This document shows, piece by piece, positions 16,389 to 28,580 of a stretch of 64,000 nt of DNA (position 1 is its first letter; every line of letters begins with the position of its first letter). Both the position numbers and the translations under genes were made by a program. Location: contig NZ_CP031969.1 in assembly GCF_003443735.1 (NCBI RefSeq), positions 5,208,001 to 5,272,000 of the forward strand, written 5' to 3'. The notes beneath the pieces are model-generated. The model was not told where the DNA came from and did no database searches. It saw only the letters and a list, made by a program, of their open reading frames with translations. Source of the DNA: Streptomyces sp. CC0208 (GTDB lineage: Bacteria > Actinomycetota > Actinomycetes > Streptomycetales > Streptomycetaceae).

Positions 16389-17897
16389 TCACTGCTCCTC
16401 GAGGACCGGGAAGCGCCGCGGCGCCAGCACCAGCAGCACCGCGAACGCCAGGGCCGCCGCGCATCCCGCGCCCACGTACACCGCGTGCACCGCGTCCGCG
16501 ATGGCCGCGCGGGTCGCCTCCGGGGCCGCGCCGGCGTCCAACGCGCGCGTGACGGAGTCCAGATCGCTCGCGCCGCCCAGGCGGCTCGCCAGCACCCCGT
16601 TCGCGACCGCGCCGAAGACCGCCGCGCCCACCGTCTGGCCGGTCTGGCGGCAGAACAGGACGGAGGCCGTCGTCGTGCCGCGTTCCGCCCAGCCGACCGT
16701 CGACTGGACCCCGACGATCAGGGGGAGTTGGAACAGGCCCAGCGCACCGCCCAGGAGCAGCATCAGCAGGGTGGGCTGCCAGGCCGCCCCCGGGTAGGGG
16801 AGGAGGGGGAAGGCGAACAGGATCAGGGCCGCCGTACCGATGCCCAGCATCGCCGTGTTGCGGAAGCCGATGCGCCGGTACACGTGCTGGCTCAGCGCCG
16901 CCGACACCGGCCAGCTCAACGTCCATACGGACAGCACGAATCCGGCGGCGACCGGGGCGAGGCCGAGCACCGACTGGGCGTACGTCGGCAGGAAGACCGT
17001 AGGGGCGACCATCAGGAGTCCCAGCGCGCCGAGGGCCAGGTTCACCGCGGCGATCGTGCGGCGGCGCCACACCCAGCCGGGGATGATCGGCTCGGCCGCC
17101 CGGCGTTCGATCAGGACCACGGCGGCCACCAGGGCGAGTCCGGTGCCGAACAGGCCCAGTGACGGCCACGACAGCCACGCCCACGCCACCCCGCCCTGCA
17201 CGAGCGCCGTCAGCAGCACGCCTCCGCACGCGAACACCGCGAGCGCGCCCGCCCAGTCGACACGCGCGCGCGTGGCCGTCGTGTCGCGAGAGGCGCGCTG
17301 CGGCTCGTGCAAGTGACGGGCGATCAGCCACAGCGCCACCGCGCCGATCGGCAGGTTGACCAGGAAGATCCACCGCCAGTCCGCGTACGCCGCGAGCACC
17401 CCGCCGATCCCCGGGCCCGCGACCGCCGCCACCGCCCACACCGTGGACAGCTTGGCCTGGATCTTCGGGCGTTCCTCCAGCGGGTACAGGTCGGCGGCGA
17501 GCGTCTGGACCGTGCCCTGCAGGGCCCCGCCGCCGAGCCCCTGGACGATCCGGAACGCGATCAGCGCCCCCATGTTCCACGCCATCGCGCACAGCAGCGA
17601 GCCGAGCAGGAACACCGCCGAGCCCGCGATCAGCACCGGTTTGCGCCCGAAGGTGTCGGACAGCTTGCCGTACACCGGCAGGGTCACCGTCACGGCCAGC
17701 AGATAGCCGGAGAACAACCAGGAGAAGACGGAGAAGCCGCCCAGGTCGCCGACGATCTGCGGGACCGCCGTGGAGACGATGGTGGCGTCCAGGGCCGCCA
17801 GGGCCATCGCCAGCATGAGGGCCGCCACGACAGCCCCGCGCCGGTTCGTGGAGACGTGCCGCGCGGGCTCCCGTATCGCCGGCTTCGTGTCGTCCAC
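16389..17897 (-). CDS. MFS drug exporter, DHA2 (EmrB/QacA) family
   Basis: A 502-residue transporter with about 14 hydrophobic segments. The antiporter motifs are visible: LDATIVSTAVPQIVGDL in helix 1, GKLSDTFGRKP in the loop between helices 2 and 3, RIVQGLGGGALQGT in helix 4 and GPGIGGVLAAYADWRWIFLVNLPIG (motif C and motif D2). It should export hydrophobic or cationic compounds using the proton gradient. The GTG at 17897 is favoured because GGAAGGA is correctly spaced before it; an ATG at 17918 is possible. No regulator is adjacent. It is divergent from the ABC transporter. Confidence 0.92.
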   Translation of the reverse strand: MDDTKPAIREPARHVSTNRRGAVVAALMLAMALAALDATIVSTAVPQIVGDLGGFSVFSWLFSGYLLAVTVTLPVYGKLSDTFGRKPVLIAGSAVFLLGSLLCAMAWNMGALIAFRIVQGLGGGALQGTVQTLAADLYPLEERPKIQAKLSTVWAVAAVAGPGIGGVLAAYADWRWIFLVNLPIGAVALWLIARHLHEPQRASRDTTATRARVDWAGALAVFACGGVLLTALVQGGVAWAWLSWPSLGLFGTGLALVAAVVLIERRAAEPIIPGWVWRRRTIAAVNLALGALGLLMVAPTVFLPTYAQSVLGLAPVAAGFVLSVWTLSWPVSAALSQHVYRRIGFRNTAMLGIGTAALILFAFPLLPYPGAAWQPTLLMLLLGGALGLFQLPLIVGVQSTVGWAERGTTTASVLFCRQTGQTVGAAVFGAVANGVLASRLGGASDLDSVTRALDAGAAPEATRAAIADAVHAVYVGAGCAAALAFAVLLVLAPRRFPVLEEQ

Positions 17898-18255
17898 GCG
17901 GATTCCTTCCCCCTGCATCTATCTTCCGGCGACCACTCTCCCACTTGCCCCTCACGTGGCGGCAGGGTGCAGGGTCGGTGGGGCGGAGGGTGGAGCCGAC
18001 CCCTAGATCGTCTCCACCTGTCGGTGGACTGCCCCTAGGGGTACCTCCGTACCAGGGCTGGGGGAGGGTTCGTACCGCCGGAGGAGGAGAAGGGCCAAGG
18101 GCCTTCCTTAACCTGGCTTTACGCCGCTGGGGAGCGGTGGGGGAGGGACGACCGGATCGACGGGGGTGGGGTTTTCCCCCGTAGAAGAGGGTGCTGAGCA
18201 CCAGCGCGCCGGACGTCCCGCGGCACCAGACTGAACGTCGTACCCAGGCAACGAA

Positions 18256-18276
18256 CCGATCGCCACTGCTGATCGG
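18256..18276. promoter_or_regulatory. Inverted repeat in the MFS-ABC divergent region
   Basis: CCGATC, nine bases, GATCGG lies 36 bases before the ABC gene start, within the 414-base divergent gap (17898-18311). A further CCGAT occurs at 18292. It is a possible operator. No regulator gene is nearby, and the rest of the gap shows only G-rich non-coding sequence. Confidence 0.3.
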
Positions 18277-18311
18277 ACTGTTCATTCACTAACCGATATA
18301 GGAGACATACC

Positions 18312-19100
18312 GTGACATCGGCTGTAACCATCACCAGGCACGGGGGCACTGGCGGGCGTACGGCCGTTGCCGCGCGGGCGCGGCAGGTCGTCAAGGCGTA
18401 CGGGTCCGGGGAGACCCGGGTCGTCGCCCTCGACCATGTGGACGTGGACATCGCTCGCGGGCAGTTCACCGCGATCATGGGTCCCTCGGGGTCCGGCAAG
18501 TCCACCCTCATGCACTGCCTCGCCGGACTCGACACCGTGACGAGCGGTCAGATCTACCTCGACGACACCGAGATCACCGGCCTGAAGGACAAGAAGCTCA
18601 CGCAGCTGCGCCGGGACCGGATCGGGTTCATCTTCCAGGCCTTCAACCTGCTTCCGACGCTCAACGCGCTCGAGAACATCACGCTGCCCATGGACATCGC
18701 CGGACGCAAGCCGGACAAGCAGTGGCTCGCGCGGGTCGTCGACACCGTGGGGCTCTCGGACCGGCTCAAGCACCGGCCCACCCAGCTCTCCGGCGGACAG
18801 CAGCAGCGGGTCGCCGTGGCCCGGGCCCTGGCCGCGCGTCCCGAGATCATCTTCGGTGACGAGCCGACCGGAAACCTCGACTCGCGCGCGGGCGCCGAGG
18901 TACTGGGCTTCCTGCGCCGCTCCGTCGACGAGCTCGGGCAGACCATCGTCATGGTCACGCACGACCCGGTGGCCGCCTCGTACGCGGACCGCGTGCTGTA
19001 CCTCGCCGACGGCCGGATCGTCGACGAGATGCACAAGCCGACCGCGGAGGCCGTCCTGGACCGCATGAAGGACTTCGACGCCCGGGGGCGCACGTCATGA
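18312..19100 (+). CDS. ABC transporter ATP-binding protein (MacB/LolD type)
   Basis: A 262-residue ATPase. Walker A is GPSGSGKST at 57-65, the Q loop FIFQAFNLLPTLNALENI is characteristic of the MacB/LolD group, the signature LSGGQ is at 159-163, and Walker B EIIFGDEP is at 178-185, followed by the H-loop VTHDP. It powers the FtsX-type permease encoded next, with which it overlaps by ATGA. Such exporters act mechanically on envelope substrates or peptides. GTG start with GGAG eight bases upstream. Confidence 0.94.
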   Translation: MTSAVTITRHGGTGGRTAVAARARQVVKAYGSGETRVVALDHVDVDIARGQFTAIMGPSGSGKSTLMHCLAGLDTVTSGQIYLDDTEITGLKDKKLTQLRRDRIGFIFQAFNLLPTLNALENITLPMDIAGRKPDKQWLARVVDTVGLSDRLKHRPTQLSGGQQQRVAVARALAARPEIIFGDEPTGNLDSRAGAEVLGFLRRSVDELGQTIVMVTHDPVAASYADRVLYLADGRIVDEMHKPTAEAVLDRMKDFDARGRTS

Positions 19101-21676
19101 CCGTCATGAAGACCTCCATGCGCAACTTCTTCGCGCACAAGGGACGCATGGCCCTGTCGGCCGTCGCCGTCCTGCTGTCGGTCGCCTTCGTCTGCGGGAC
19201 GCTGGTGTTCACGGACACCATGTCCACCACCTTCGACAAGCTCTTCGCGGCCACCTCCTCGGACGTGACGGTGAGCGCCAAGGGCGCCTCCGACAGCGGC
19301 GAGACCACCTCCGACAACGGCAGGCCGCCGGTCATGCCGGCCGCCGTGGTCGGCGAGGTACGCAAGGCGCAGGGCGTGAAGACGGCGGAGGGGACCGTCT
19401 TCTCGACCTCGGTGACCGTCGTGGACGCCGACAAGGACAGCCTCTCGCCGTCCGGCGGCGGCCCGACCATCGTCGGCAGCTGGAACGGCAACGACGCCCG
19501 CACCATGAAGGTGACCTCCGGTACGGCGCCGAAGAACTCCGGCCAGGTCATGGTCGACCAGGACACCGTCGACAAGCACCACCTGAAGCTCGGTGACGAG
19601 ATCGGCGTGATCAGCGCGATCGGCACGCACACCGCGAAGATCTCCGGCGTCGCCGCCTTCCAGGTCACCAACCCCGGTGCCGCGATCTTCTACCTGGACA
19701 CGAAGACGGCCCAGGAGACGCTGGTCGGCAGGACGGGCGTGTTCACGAACGTCAACGTCACGGCCGCCTCCGGGGTCACCGACGCCCAGCTCAAGAAGAA
19801 CGTCGCGGCCGAGATCGGCGGCGGCTACAAGGTGCAGACGGCCAAGGAGACCGCCGACGCCAACCAGAAGGACGTCGAGGGCTTCATGAACGTCATGAAG
19901 TACGCGATGCTCGGCTTCGCCGGGATCGCCTTCCTCGTCGGCATCTTCCTGATCATCAACACCTTCTCGATGCTGGTCGCCCAGCGGACGAGGGAGATCG
20001 GGCTGATGCGGGCCGTCGGCTCCTCCCGCGGGCAGGTCAACCGGTCCGTGCTCGTCGAGGCGCTCCTCCTGGGCGTGTTCGGGTCGGTGCTGGGGGTCGG
20101 CGCGGGCGTCGGGCTCGCGGTCGGGCTGATGAAGCTCATGGGCTCCCTGGGCATCCACCTGTCGACCAGCGACCTGACCGTCGCCTGGACGACCCCCGTG
20201 GTCGGCCTGCTCCTCGGCGTGGTCGTCACCGTCCTCGCCGCCTGGCTGCCGGCCCGCCGCGCCGGCAAGGTCTCCCCGATGGCCGCCCTGCGCGACGCCG
20301 GCGCCCCGGCCGACGCCAAGGCGGGCCGCGTACGGGCCCTGCTGGGCACGGTGTTGACCGGCGCCGGCGCAGGCCTGCTCTACCTGGCCGCCACCGCCGA
20401 CAAGGCCAAGGAGGGCTCCGCCTGGCTGGGCTTCGGCGTGGTGTTCTCCCTGATCGGCTTCGTCGTGATCGGCCCGCTCCTCGCGGGCGTCGTGGTGCGC
20501 GTCCTGGGCGCGCTCGTCCTCAGGATGTTCGGTCCGATCGGCCGCCTGGCCGAGCGCAACGCCCTGCGCAACCCGCGCCGTACCGGTGCCACGGGCGCCG
20601 CCCTGATGATCGGCCTCGCGCTGGTCGCCTGTCTGGCGGTCGTCGGCTCGTCCATGGTCGCCTCGGCGACGGACGAGCTCGACAAGACGGTCGGCACCGA
20701 CTTCATCGTCCAGTCCGACAACGGGCAGTTGGTCACCCCGGCGGCGGTGAAAGCCATGAAGGACACGCCGGGCCTGGCGCACGTCACCGAGTACAAGATC
20801 GCGGAGGCCGACTACACGACCCCCGACGGCAAGACGCTCAAGGACACCGACGTCACGGCGGCCGACCCGACGTACGCGACCGACCTGCGGACCAAGACGG
20901 TGGCGGGCAAGCTCGCCGACGCCTACAAGCCCGACTCGATGTCCGTGCACGAGAAGTTCGCCAAGGCGCACGGCATCCACCTGGGCTCCAAGATCAAGGT
21001 GGCCTTCAAGGACGGTGCGACCGCGAACCTCACGGTCCGGGCGATCACCAGCAGCGACGTCGTCATCGACGCGGGCTCGAAGTACATCTCCATCGCCACG
21101 CTCGCCAAGTACGTGCCGGCCGACAAGATGCCGCTCGACCAGCTGGTCTTCGCCAACGCCAAGGACGGGCAGCAGGACGCCGCCTACAAGTCCCTGAAGT
21201 CGGCGATGCACGACTACCCGCAGTACACCGTGCGCGACCAGACCGACTACAAGGAGGCGTTCAAGGACCAGATCGGCCAGCTCCTGAACATGATCTACGG
21301 CCTGCTGGCCCTCGCGATCATCGTCGCGATCCTGGGTGTCGTGAACACCCTGGCGCTCTCGGTGGTCGAGCGGACCCGGGAGATCGGCCTCATGCGGGCG
21401 ATCGGCCTCTCGCGGCGCCAGCTGCGGCGGATGATCCGCATGGAGTCGGTGGTGATCGCGCTCTTCGGCGCACTGCTGGGGCTGGGTCTGGGCATGGGCT
21501 GGGGCGCGACCGCCCAGAAGCTCCTCGCCCTGGAGGGCCTGAAGGTCCTGGACATCCCCTGGCCGACGATCATCGCGGTGTTCATCGGCTCGGCCTTCGT
21601 GGGCCTGTTCGCCGCCCTCGTCCCGGCGTTCCGGGCGGGCCGGATGAACGTCCTGAACGCGATCGCGACCGAGTAG
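19097..21676 (+). CDS. FtsX-family ABC transporter permease (duplicated)
   Basis: An 859-residue membrane protein with two FtsX/MacB-type units. It has an N-terminal helix, a large external domain (about 45-260), three helices (about 265-375), a short central membrane region with another helix, a second external domain (about 520-690), and three C-terminal helices. Each core has the conserved RTREIGLMRAVGSSRGQ / RTREIGLMRAIGLSRRQ motif, showing internal duplication. It is the partner of the ATPase upstream. Likely roles are export of antimicrobial peptides or envelope remodelling; the substrate is unknown. Confidence 0.93.
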   Translation: MTVMKTSMRNFFAHKGRMALSAVAVLLSVAFVCGTLVFTDTMSTTFDKLFAATSSDVTVSAKGASDSGETTSDNGRPPVMPAAVVGEVRKAQGVKTAEGTVFSTSVTVVDADKDSLSPSGGGPTIVGSWNGNDARTMKVTSGTAPKNSGQVMVDQDTVDKHHLKLGDEIGVISAIGTHTAKISGVAAFQVTNPGAAIFYLDTKTAQETLVGRTGVFTNVNVTAASGVTDAQLKKNVAAEIGGGYKVQTAKETADANQKDVEGFMNVMKYAMLGFAGIAFLVGIFLIINTFSMLVAQRTREIGLMRAVGSSRGQVNRSVLVEALLLGVFGSVLGVGAGVGLAVGLMKLMGSLGIHLSTSDLTVAWTTPVVGLLLGVVVTVLAAWLPARRAGKVSPMAALRDAGAPADAKAGRVRALLGTVLTGAGAGLLYLAATADKAKEGSAWLGFGVVFSLIGFVVIGPLLAGVVVRVLGALVLRMFGPIGRLAERNALRNPRRTGATGAALMIGLALVACLAVVGSSMVASATDELDKTVGTDFIVQSDNGQLVTPAAVKAMKDTPGLAHVTEYKIAEADYTTPDGKTLKDTDVTAADPTYATDLRTKTVAGKLADAYKPDSMSVHEKFAKAHGIHLGSKIKVAFKDGATANLTVRAITSSDVVIDAGSKYISIATLAKYVPADKMPLDQLVFANAKDGQQDAAYKSLKSAMHDYPQYTVRDQTDYKEAFKDQIGQLLNMIYGLLALAIIVAILGVVNTLALSVVERTREIGLMRAIGLSRRQLRRMIRMESVVIALFGALLGLGLGMGWGATAQKLLALEGLKVLDIPWPTIIAVFIGSAFVGLFAALVPAFRAGRMNVLNAIATE

Positions 21677-21683
21677 CCACCCC

Positions 21684-21727
21684 TGGGGACGGGGGACGGG
21701 GGATGGGGGACGGGGAACGGGGGAACG
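21684..21727 (+). repeat. Iterated GGGGGAC tracts
   Basis: Six runs of four or five G separated by AC, AT or AAC follow the permease stop codon. The arrangement could fold as a G-quadruplex in DNA or mRNA. Confidence 0.55.
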
Positions 21728-21767
21728 CCCGGCGCCGAGAAGTCACGGGGGACTTCTCGGCGCCGGG
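21728..21767 (+). terminator. Strong hairpin terminator after the ABC operon
   Basis: Perfect 17-bp stem (arms 21728-21744 and 21751-21767) with an ACGGGG loop, followed by TTCT. Confidence 0.8.
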
Positions 21768-21805
21768 TTCTGCGCTGTCCGGGGGGAGCCGGTGCGTGAG
21801 CTGCG

Positions 21806-21990
21806 GGGGTTGCTTCGCCGCTCACGGGGAGCCGGTGCGAGAGCTGCCGGGGGCTTGGTCGTCCACGGGCAGCTGTGTGTCGGGGGCTTGGTCCTCCGAG
21901 GGGAGCCGCCCGGGGCGTGGTCGTCCGCGGGGAGTCGCTGGGCAGCTGTGGGGGTTGCTTCGCCGTTCAGGGGAGCCGCTGCGGGTTCTT
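21806..21990. repeat. Imperfect direct repeats in the gap before mfd
   Basis: GGGGGTTGCTTCGCCG followed by a TCA(C/G)GGGGAGCCG segment occurs near 21807 and again near 21951. CAGCTGTG and GGGGGCTTGGTC units are also repeated in between. The rest of the gap to 22148 has no recognisable gene. Confidence 0.5.
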
Positions 21991-22148
21991 CTTCGTCCAC
22001 AGGGCACCCGGCGGTGAGGCGGGGTTGTCCACAGGCTCCGACGGCGGGGCCGACGCCGTCGTAGGCTGGAGACCCCCCGGCCCTTCGTTGTGTCGGGCCC
22101 TTCGCGTTGCCCACCCCCCAGAAATCCCCCGGACGAAAGCCGCCCAGA

Positions 22149-25679
<3,531 letters not shown>

Positions 25680-25881
25680 CGGTCGTGACGGTCGTGTCGT
25701 GGCGTTGACGGGAGGTCCGGGGCCGGGCGTCGGTTGCGTGGACGCGATGGTGGGGTGACCGGCGGTCGGGCCGTCGGCCGCCTGCCCCGAGTGGGCCGTG
25801 AGCGGCGCGTCCCCGATCGCGGGGCTCTCGTCGGAGACGGCGCCGGGCATCGGCAAGGTCTGACCGTGATAGTCAGGACGG

Positions 25882-26490
25882 ATGCTCGGACGACTCCCCC
25901 TTCCGGAACAACTCGACGCGTTCCGTTCCGTGCTCGGCCGGAACGAGATTCTGACCGAGGTGATGTCCAGGACGGCGACGCTCGATCTGCCGGGCTGGTA
26001 CGTGACGGCGGGCTGCCTGTTCCAGACCGTGTGGAACGTGGTCACCGGCAGGCCCCCCGCCCAGGGCATCCGGGACTACGACGTCTTCTACTTCGACGAC
26101 ACCGATCTGTCCTGGCAGGCCGAGGACGCCGTCATCAAGGCCGGGCAGGAGGTGTTCGACGACCTGCGGGCCGAGGTGGAGATCCGCAACGAGGCCCGGG
26201 TGCACCTCTGGTACGAGCGGAAGTTCAACGTGCCCTGCCCGCCGTACGACTCCACCGAGTCCGCCATCGACCGCTTCGCCGCGACCACGTGCTGTCTGGG
26301 GGTACGGCTGGAGCCCGACGGGGAATGGCGGGTCTACGCCCCCCACGGGCTGTCCGACGTGTTCAACCTCGTGGTCCGGCCCAATCCGGTGCTCGCCCCT
26401 AAAGAGGTCTACGAGGCCAAGACCGCGCGCTGGAAGGAGGAATGGCCCGAGCTCACGGTGCTGCCGTGGCCGGCCGACCCGCCGGCATGA
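25882..26490 (+). CDS. Nucleotidyltransferase-family protein (DUF925/NTP_transf_6)
   Basis: A 202-residue protein resembling the NTP_transf_6 family. It shows GCLFQTVWNVVTGRPPAQGIRDYDVFYFDDTDLSWQAED, in which GIRDYDVFYFD carries the metal-binding Asp pair, and later VEIRNEARVHLWYERKFN and CCLGVRLEPDG with VYAPHGLSDVFNLVVRPNP. The reaction and substrate are unknown for the family. It stands alone, with about 200 bases of GTGACGGTC-repeat-like sequence after mfd and a convergent small gene downstream. Confidence 0.85.
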   Translation: MLGRLPLPEQLDAFRSVLGRNEILTEVMSRTATLDLPGWYVTAGCLFQTVWNVVTGRPPAQGIRDYDVFYFDDTDLSWQAEDAVIKAGQEVFDDLRAEVEIRNEARVHLWYERKFNVPCPPYDSTESAIDRFAATTCCLGVRLEPDGEWRVYAPHGLSDVFNLVVRPNPVLAPKEVYEAKTARWKEEWPELTVLPWPADPPA

Positions 26491-26580
26491 CCCCCGCCGA
26501 ACCGCCATGACCGTCAGGAACGCGAGGCCGCCCGCGCGAGGCGAAGGCTGCGCGGACGGCCCCGGCGTGGAGGGGAGCCG

Positions 26581-26766
26581 TTACGGCTGTTCGGGCCTGT
26601 CGCGATCCATGCCGAGCGGTCCTTCGATCTTCTGCTGCGCGTCGTCGACCTGGCTCTCGTACTTGTTGCCCGTTCTGTCGTTGGCCTTCCGTTCCGCCAT
26701 GTCGGACATGTCCTTGGTCTTGTCCTGCATCTGGCGGTTGCTCTTGAACCTGTCGAAGATGCCCAT
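26581..26766 (-). CDS. Small MT0933-type antitoxin-like protein
   Basis: A 61-residue highly charged protein (FDRFKSNRQMQDKTKDMSD ... KIEGPLGMDRDRPEQP). It resembles the short antitoxin family named after mycobacterial MT0933/Rv0909, often annotated as antitoxin in Streptomyces; CsbD-like stress proteins look similar. The ATG at 26766 has AAGGAG seven bases upstream, much better than longer alternatives. No toxin gene is next to it, so an antitoxin function is doubtful. Confidence 0.7.
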   Translation of the reverse strand: MGIFDRFKSNRQMQDKTKDMSDMAERKANDRTGNKYESQVDDAQQKIEGPLGMDRDRPEQP

Positions 26767-26957
26767 CCAGAGCTCCTTCCGGAAGCGACTCAGCAATGAC
26801 GATACGGCCGATATGTCGGCAATGCCCACTCGAACGGGTCGTGGCCCGGACCTCCTGAATGCCGCAGTGCGCCCGCTCGCTACGGTGTGCGAGACGTCGT
26901 CCGGGGGAAAGCGCTCCCTGCGGGGACGGACCGGTTTCAAGGGGAGGGGCGCACGTG

Positions 26958-27143
26958 ATGCGTCTGAGGGGCGGGGCCGCGGCCGCCGTCGTGCTGGTGT
27001 TCGCCGTGGCCGGGTGCAAGGCGGACACGACCACAGGGTCCGGCGGGCCCGAGGGCCGCGCCACCCGAACCGCCCGCGCCCTTCGCCGGGTGGCCCAGGT
27101 GTTCGTGCAGTTCAAGTCGGGAGTCGTGAGCTGTGCTTACTGA
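26958..27143 (+). CDS. Short lipoprotein, possibly a truncated paralogue of the next gene
   Basis: A 61-residue reading frame with a clear lipoprotein signal: basic start MRLRGG, hydrophobic core VVLVFAV and lipobox VAGC at residues 16-19. After about 15 more residues it changes to an Arg-rich tail with no similarity to a folded domain. GGGGAGGGG precedes the ATG. It overlaps the start of the following lipoprotein by 11 bases. The signal region is like that of the next gene, suggesting a tandem duplicate that lost its catalytic part. Confidence 0.45.
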   Translation: MRLRGGAAAAVVLVFAVAGCKADTTTGSGGPEGRATRTARALRRVAQVFVQFKSGVVSCAY

Positions 27144-27954
27144 GCGGGACGTGAGGCACAAGGGTGCCGGGAACATACGCTTCGTCCGCGCCGCGGCGGT
27201 GGCAGCCGCCGCCGTTCTCCTCTGTTCGGGATGCAAAGATCTCGGCGCCGACGGCTCCTCGACGGGTGCGGGTGCGGGTGCGGGTGCGGGCGCGGGTGCA
27301 GGCGCGGCTGCGCCGGATGGACGGGCGGTCAGTCCGCTCAAGAATCCCGATGGCACGAAGCCAGGCCTCGCACCCGTGACGACGGGCGCGGACAGGGCTG
27401 CGGCGCGCAAGCTCATCGAGGAGTTGTCCACAAAGGGGCGGGGTCCCAAGACCGGCTACGCCCGCGACAAGTTCGGGTACGCCTGGATGGACACGGCCGA
27501 CGGGGTGCCGTTGGCCAGGAACGGGTGTGACACGCGAGACGATCTCATCCATCGTGATGGCCTGAACCTTCGTTTCCGAGCCGGTTCAGACTGCGTGGTC
27601 ATCGCCATGACGCTGCACGACCCGTACACCGGGACGACCATCGAGTGGCGCAAGCAGCAGGCCTCTGAGGTGCAGATAGATCACGTGGTGCCGCTGTCCT
27701 ACAGTTGGCAGATGGGTTCGTCGCGCTGGCCGGAGAACAAGCGCAAACAGCTTGCGAACGACGTGCTCAATCTGATCCCGGTCCAGGGACGAGCCAACTC
27801 GGCCAAGGGTGATTCCGGACCTGCTGCCTGGCTGCCGCCCAACAAACAGATCAGGTGCGCCTACGCGGTCCGGTTCGCTCAGGTCGCCATCAAGTACGAG
27901 ATGCCGGTTACCGCACCGGACAAAGAGATGATGCTGCGCCAGTGCGGCGGTTGA
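27133..27954 (+). CDS. Secreted lipoprotein with HNH (DUF1524-type) nuclease domain
   Basis: A 273-residue protein. It has a lipoprotein signal (VAAAAVLLCSGC), then a (Gly-Ala)n tract encoded by GGTGCG hexamers near 27265-27308. The nuclease domain follows: KTGYARDKFGYAWMD, CDTRDDLIHRDGLNLRF, the HNH core DHVVPLSYSW, and NDVLNLIPVQGRANSAKGD, ending in YAVRFAQVAIKYEM. The His of DHVVP and the Asn residues match the DUF1524/GmrSD-like HNH group of secreted actinobacterial nucleases. GTG at 27133 has GGGAG nine bases upstream; GTG at 27151 is an alternative. Likely role: extracellular nucleic-acid degradation. Confidence 0.88.
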   Translation: MLTERDVRHKGAGNIRFVRAAAVAAAAVLLCSGCKDLGADGSSTGAGAGAGAGAGAGAAAPDGRAVSPLKNPDGTKPGLAPVTTGADRAAARKLIEELSTKGRGPKTGYARDKFGYAWMDTADGVPLARNGCDTRDDLIHRDGLNLRFRAGSDCVVIAMTLHDPYTGTTIEWRKQQASEVQIDHVVPLSYSWQMGSSRWPENKRKQLANDVLNLIPVQGRANSAKGDSGPAAWLPPNKQIRCAYAVRFAQVAIKYEMPVTAPDKEMMLRQCGG

Positions 27955-28225
27955 CGAGCGGCACGGGTTTCTCAACGAGGCTGGATCGGCTGATGCCCGG
28001 CAGCGGTCCGTGACCGGCCTCATGTCGCTCCGGGCCTCCGGGCCTCCGGGCTGAGCAGCGCCACCGTGTGGCGGGCCAGGACCGGCACCGTGAGCAGTGC
28101 CACGAATGCGCGCACGCCCCACCACCCGGCCTCGCCGTACGCAAGGCGTACCCGGGGCTGATGGGCGACCATGCCGGCACGGGTTCGCCGCGGCCTGTTG
28201 ACCGCGCACGCGCCGGACCCGCGAT

Positions 28226-28291
28226 CGCCACCCGGAGCATCCCGTCGGGGAAGGTCGTCGCCACCCGGGCCATCCCGACGGGGAAGGTCGT
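28226..28291. repeat. Two tandem 33-bp repeats
   Basis: CGCCACCCGG ... GGGGAAGGTCGT occurs at 28226-28258 and 28259-28291 with two base-level differences. A 33-base period is a multiple of three, so it could be coding (an 11-residue repeat on the minus strand), but no convincing gene surrounds it. The rest of 27955-28440 shows nothing recognisable. Confidence 0.6.
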
Positions 28292-28456
28292 CACCGGCGG
28301 CCCGATCGCCACGTCATGCCCATTGACCCGCACGTGACCGCCTGATGCGCCCTCGTCAATGGAACCGCAAAGGTTTCCAAAAGGAGCAAAGGGGCGCCCG
28401 GAGCAAAGTGGACAGGTTCTGCAAGGAACGGTCAAACGCCACTCAAGTTCGCTCAT

Positions 28457-28483
28457 TTGCTCTATTCACTCTTTGTTTACAAC
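28457..28483 (+). promoter_or_regulatory. Candidate promoter of the RHS gene
   Basis: In an AT-rich leader, TTGCTC (28457) and TACAAC (28478) are separated by 15 bases, about 95 bases before the start codon. The spacing is short, so this is tentative. Confidence 0.25.
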
Positions 28484-28580
28484 GGGCAAGATCTCTCCGT
28501 TTCCTCCGGCCTCTCTGTCAGTGACCAACTGGTGTCGGGCCCTGCCCCGTTGTGCCCATCCGAGTCCGGGAGTCCCAGCC

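Noticed and set aside
21703..22017. Possible small gene between the ABC operon and mfd
   Set aside because: It spans the terminator hairpin and the direct repeats and encodes repeated Ser/Gly/Trp text; no ribosome site or homology.
28226..28291. Possible CRISPR array
   Set aside because: The two 33-bp units are contiguous with no spacers, so this is a tandem repeat. No cas-like gene is in the window and no other spaced repeats were seen.
27955..28440. Minus-strand frame with an 11-residue repeat before the RHS gene
   Set aside because: No plausible start, ribosome site or homologous domain; the repeat alone does not prove coding.
28359..28580. Upstream ATG start for the RHS gene
   Set aside because: The extra 74 residues are not signal-like and would bury the Sec signal; the GTG at 28581 has a properly spaced ribosome site.
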